From assembly GCF_001983105.1 (NCBI RefSeq), contig NZ_MOMC01000034.1, forward strand, positions 126,678-133,757: 7,080 nucleotides of DNA, given 5' to 3'. Source of the stretch: Pseudofrankia asymbiotica (GTDB lineage Bacteria; Actinomycetota; Actinomycetes; Frankiales; Frankiaceae). Positions 5,400-7,080 of the stretch are shown here, piece after piece; the stretch's first letter is position 1; every line of letters starts with the position of its first letter. Below the pieces are notes generated by a model. That model did no database searches. It was not told the origin of the DNA and saw nothing but the letters and a program-made list of their open reading frames with translations. Made by a program: the position numbers and the translations under genes.

Positions 5400-6232
5400 G
5401 ACGCCCGCCTTTCGGAGTGGGTCGCCGTGGCCACGACGCGGTCGCATTCCGCGTGGAACTCGGCTACCGGTGGATAGTGGCCATCGCGTTCGAGCAGGTA
5501 GGCGGCCTGTCCCGGCGGGAGCCGCCGGACCGCCTCGGCCAGCAGCGCCAGCTGTTCCGGGCCGACCGGATGCAGATGGGTGTCGTGGTAGCGGCCGTCG
5601 CGGATGACGCCGCCGGCGACGTGCAGGTAGGCGACCCGACTCCACGGCAGCCGGTCGAAGGTGGCGGCCGGGTCGAGACCGTGGTTGATCGTGTCGCCGT
5701 GGAGGTTGGCGACGTCGACGAGTAGCAGCGCGTCGGTCCGTTCGACCAGCTCGGCGAGGAAGTCGGCGGGCGTGAGCTCGTCGTCCGGCCAGCGCAGCAG
5801 CGCGCCCGGGTTCTCCAGCGCCAGCGGCACCGGCAGCTCGGCGCACGCGACCCGGACGTTGGCGACCAGCACCTCCAGCGCGTCGCGCGTGTAGGGGATG
5901 GGCAGCAGATGTCCGGCCTCGTGGCCGTCCGCTCGCACGAACGCGATGTGCTCGCTGACCAGGGGTGCGCCGACCGCCTCGGCGACGGCGGCGAGCCGGC
6001 GCAGCCGGGATGGGTCCGGCGGCTCGCCGCCGCCGAGCGACAGCCCGATGCCATGGGCCACCACCGGCAGGCCCAGGTCCGTCGGCGTCGAGGCCGTCCG
6101 CGGTTGCCGGCCGTGACGGTCGAGCGGGACGTTCTCCGCGATCACCTCGACGAACCCGAGATCAGCGCGCTCCGCGAGGGCCGCGGCCAGCTCCGGCCGC
6201 CACCCCACTCCGAATCCGGCCAGTGCAGCCAT
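5396..6232 (-). CDS. DUF692 / MNIO-family multinuclear iron oxidative enzyme
   Basis: A 278-residue TIM-barrel enzyme of the DUF692 family, whose studied members (MbnB, TglH) use a two- or three-iron centre and oxygen to modify peptide residues, often Cys. Motifs, numbered from the chosen start: GVGWRPEL (8-15), FVEVIAEN (27-34), AHGIGLSLG (59-67), SEHIAF (93-98), PIPYT (111-115), LENPG (139-143), LLLVDVANLHGDTINHG (169-185), YLHVAGG (202-208), DTHLHPV (217-223) and LLERDGHYPP (246-255). The expected His, Glu, Asp and Asn metal ligands (H60, H95, E140, D173, N176, H178, H204, D217, H219, E248) all appear present. The protein stops right after the barrel; the C-terminal domain found in Streptomyces relatives is encoded two genes on. 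The start is uncertain: the ATG at 6232 fits family length and begins 7 residues before GVGW, while the frame also reaches an ATG at 6343 (315 residues) whose extra 37 residues look non-conserved. Neither has a Shine-Dalgarno. No signal peptide is seen, so it should be cytosolic. Confidence 0.9.
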   Translation of the reverse strand: MAALAGFGVGWRPELAAALAERADLGFVEVIAENVPLDRHGRQPRTASTPTDLGLPVVAHGIGLSLGGGEPPDPSRLRRLAAVAEAVGAPLVSEHIAFVRADGHEAGHLLPIPYTRDALEVLVANVRVACAELPVPLALENPGALLRWPDDELTPADFLAELVERTDALLLVDVANLHGDTINHGLDPAATFDRLPWSRVAYLHVAGGVIRDGRYHDTHLHPVGPEQLALLAEAVRRLPPGQAAYLLERDGHYPPVAEFHAECDRVVATATHSERRAS

Positions 6233-6356
6233 GACGTGATCGTTGCAGAGACCAACCGCCGGCTGCCCCGTCCTGTCCGCCACCCGACCGCCTGTCCGGC
6301 GGCCGCCGCGCGCGAGGAACCGCGAAAAAGGCTGGATGTTCATACGGGTGCGTGCA

Positions 6357-6362
6357 TAGAAT
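6357..6362 (+). promoter_or_regulatory. -10 box of a leaderless argC promoter
   Basis: TAGAAT fits the actinobacterial TANNNT -10 consensus and ends 7 nt before the argC ATG at 6370, so transcription would begin at or beside the A of the start codon. This agrees with the lack of a Shine-Dalgarno before argC. Only a weak -35 candidate (GGATGT, 6334-6339, 17-nt spacer) is visible. A TGCATA (6353-6358) overlapping the -10 resembles one half of an arginine-repressor box, but a second good half-site is not evident. Confidence 0.5.
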
Positions 6363-6369
6363 TGCGGTC

Positions 6370-7080
6370 ATGGGCATGACAGCGGCGATCATCGGCGGGA
6401 GCGGGTACGGCGGCGGCGAGCTTCTGCGCCTGCTGCTCGGGCACCCGGAGATCGAGATCGGAGCGGTCTCGGCGCACAGCAACGCCGGCCAGGACATCGC
6501 CGAGCTCCATCCTCACCTGCCGGACCTGGCGGGCCGGGACTTCGTCGACACGGAGACGGCTGTCGCGGCCGGCGCGGACCTCGTCTTCCTCGCGCTGCCG
6601 CACGGCCAGTCGGCGGCCGTCGCCGCGACCATCCCGGAACACGTCAAGGTCGTCGACCTGGGCGCCGACTTCCGCCTCGCCGACCCGGCGGCCTGGGCCG
6701 GGGCCTACGGCGGCACGCACGCCGGCACCTGGACCTACGGACTGCCGGAGATCCCCGGGGCCCGCGCCGAGATCGCCGCGTCGCGGCGCGTCGCGGCCCC
6801 CGGCTGCTACCCCACGGCGGTCGCGCTCGCGTACGCCCCGCTGCTCGCCGCCGGCGTCATCGACCCGTCCGACCTGGTCACCGTCGCGGCCAGCGGTACC
6901 TCCGGCGCCGGCCGATCCGCCAAGGTGAACCTGCTCGGGTCCGAGGTGATGGGTGATGTCACCGCCTACAAGGTCGGCCGCCACCAGCACCGCCCGGAGA
7001 TCGTCCAGACGCTGACCAGGGTGGTCGCCGCCGCGCCAGGGCAGGACACCGCGGTCCGCCTGTCGTTCACCACCACGCTC
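6370..7080 (+). CDS. argC: N-acetyl-gamma-glutamyl-phosphate reductase (3' end outside the window)
   Basis: Third enzyme of arginine (ornithine) biosynthesis: NADPH-dependent reduction of N-acetylglutamyl 5-phosphate to the semialdehyde in the cytosol. The first 237 residues are present of roughly 340 expected. Residues 5-22 are the Rossmann nucleotide-binding loop (AIIGGSGYGGGELLRLL). Further landmarks are LALPHGQS (74-81), VVDLGADFRL (94-103), the active-site Cys146 in APGCYPTA, SGTSGAGR (175-182) and the catalytic His region YKVGRHQHRPEI (200-211). The frame is open to the last base. The ATG at 6370 is chosen because it follows the -10 box at leaderless spacing; an in-frame ATG at 6376 would remove two residues. 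In actinobacteria argC normally heads an argCJBD(R) operon, so argJ is expected next. It is divergent from the MNIO operon and separated from it by 137 nt. Confidence 0.96.
   Translation, partial: MGMTAAIIGGSGYGGGELLRLLLGHPEIEIGAVSAHSNAGQDIAELHPHLPDLAGRDFVDTETAVAAGADLVFLALPHGQSAAVAATIPEHVKVVDLGADFRLADPAAWAGAYGGTHAGTWTYGLPEIPGARAEIAASRRVAAPGCYPTAVALAYAPLLAAGVIDPSDLVTVAASGTSGAGRSAKVNLLGSEVMGDVTAYKVGRHQHRPEIVQTLTRVVAAAPGQDTAVRLSFTTTL

Noticed and set aside
5400..5846. N-terminal extension of the small Gly/Cys protein to 232 residues
   Set aside because: The extension lies in another frame of the MNIO gene. The ATG at 5399 overlaps the MNIO stop, has a Shine-Dalgarno-like GAAAGG, and is followed at once by a clean membrane helix.

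Overview
The window is very GC-rich, with coding third positions almost all G or C. It carries the actinobacterial order sensor kinase - pheS - pheT - argC, so the source is a high-GC actinobacterium. A Frankia- or Streptomyces-like lineage is my guess from gene order and style, not a proven identification.

Layout. Positions 1-474 (+) hold the C-terminal ATP-binding end of a sensor histidine kinase. Positions 475-800 are a non-coding gap with two strong hairpins (likely kinase terminators) and a structured leader just before pheS. Positions 801-4509 (+) are pheS and pheT, the two subunits of phenylalanyl-tRNA synthetase, 4 nt apart and surely one operon. A large inverted repeat at 4534-4585 separates pheT from a convergent minus-strand operon. 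That operon (transcribed from about 6232 down to 4577) has three tightly overlapping genes: a DUF692/MNIO-family iron enzyme, an 83-residue one-helix membrane protein with a Gly/His/Cys-rich tail, and a 194-residue protein resembling the C-terminal domain that some actinobacterial MNIO proteins carry. From 6370 (+) argC, the first gene of arginine biosynthesis, runs off the right edge; it appears to be transcribed as a leaderless mRNA from a promoter in the 137-nt divergent gap.

How they work together. pheST and argC are housekeeping genes. The minus-strand trio is the accessory and most interesting part. MNIO enzymes are known to modify Cys (or other residues) in ribosomally made peptides with the help of a partner protein. 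Here the enzyme, a short Cys-rich candidate substrate and a candidate partner are translationally coupled (ATGA overlap, then a 14-nt overlap whose Shine-Dalgarno lies in the Gly codons of the candidate substrate). My inference is a minimal, membrane-anchored, MNIO-modified peptide or metal-handling system. The sequence does not prove the modification or the role.
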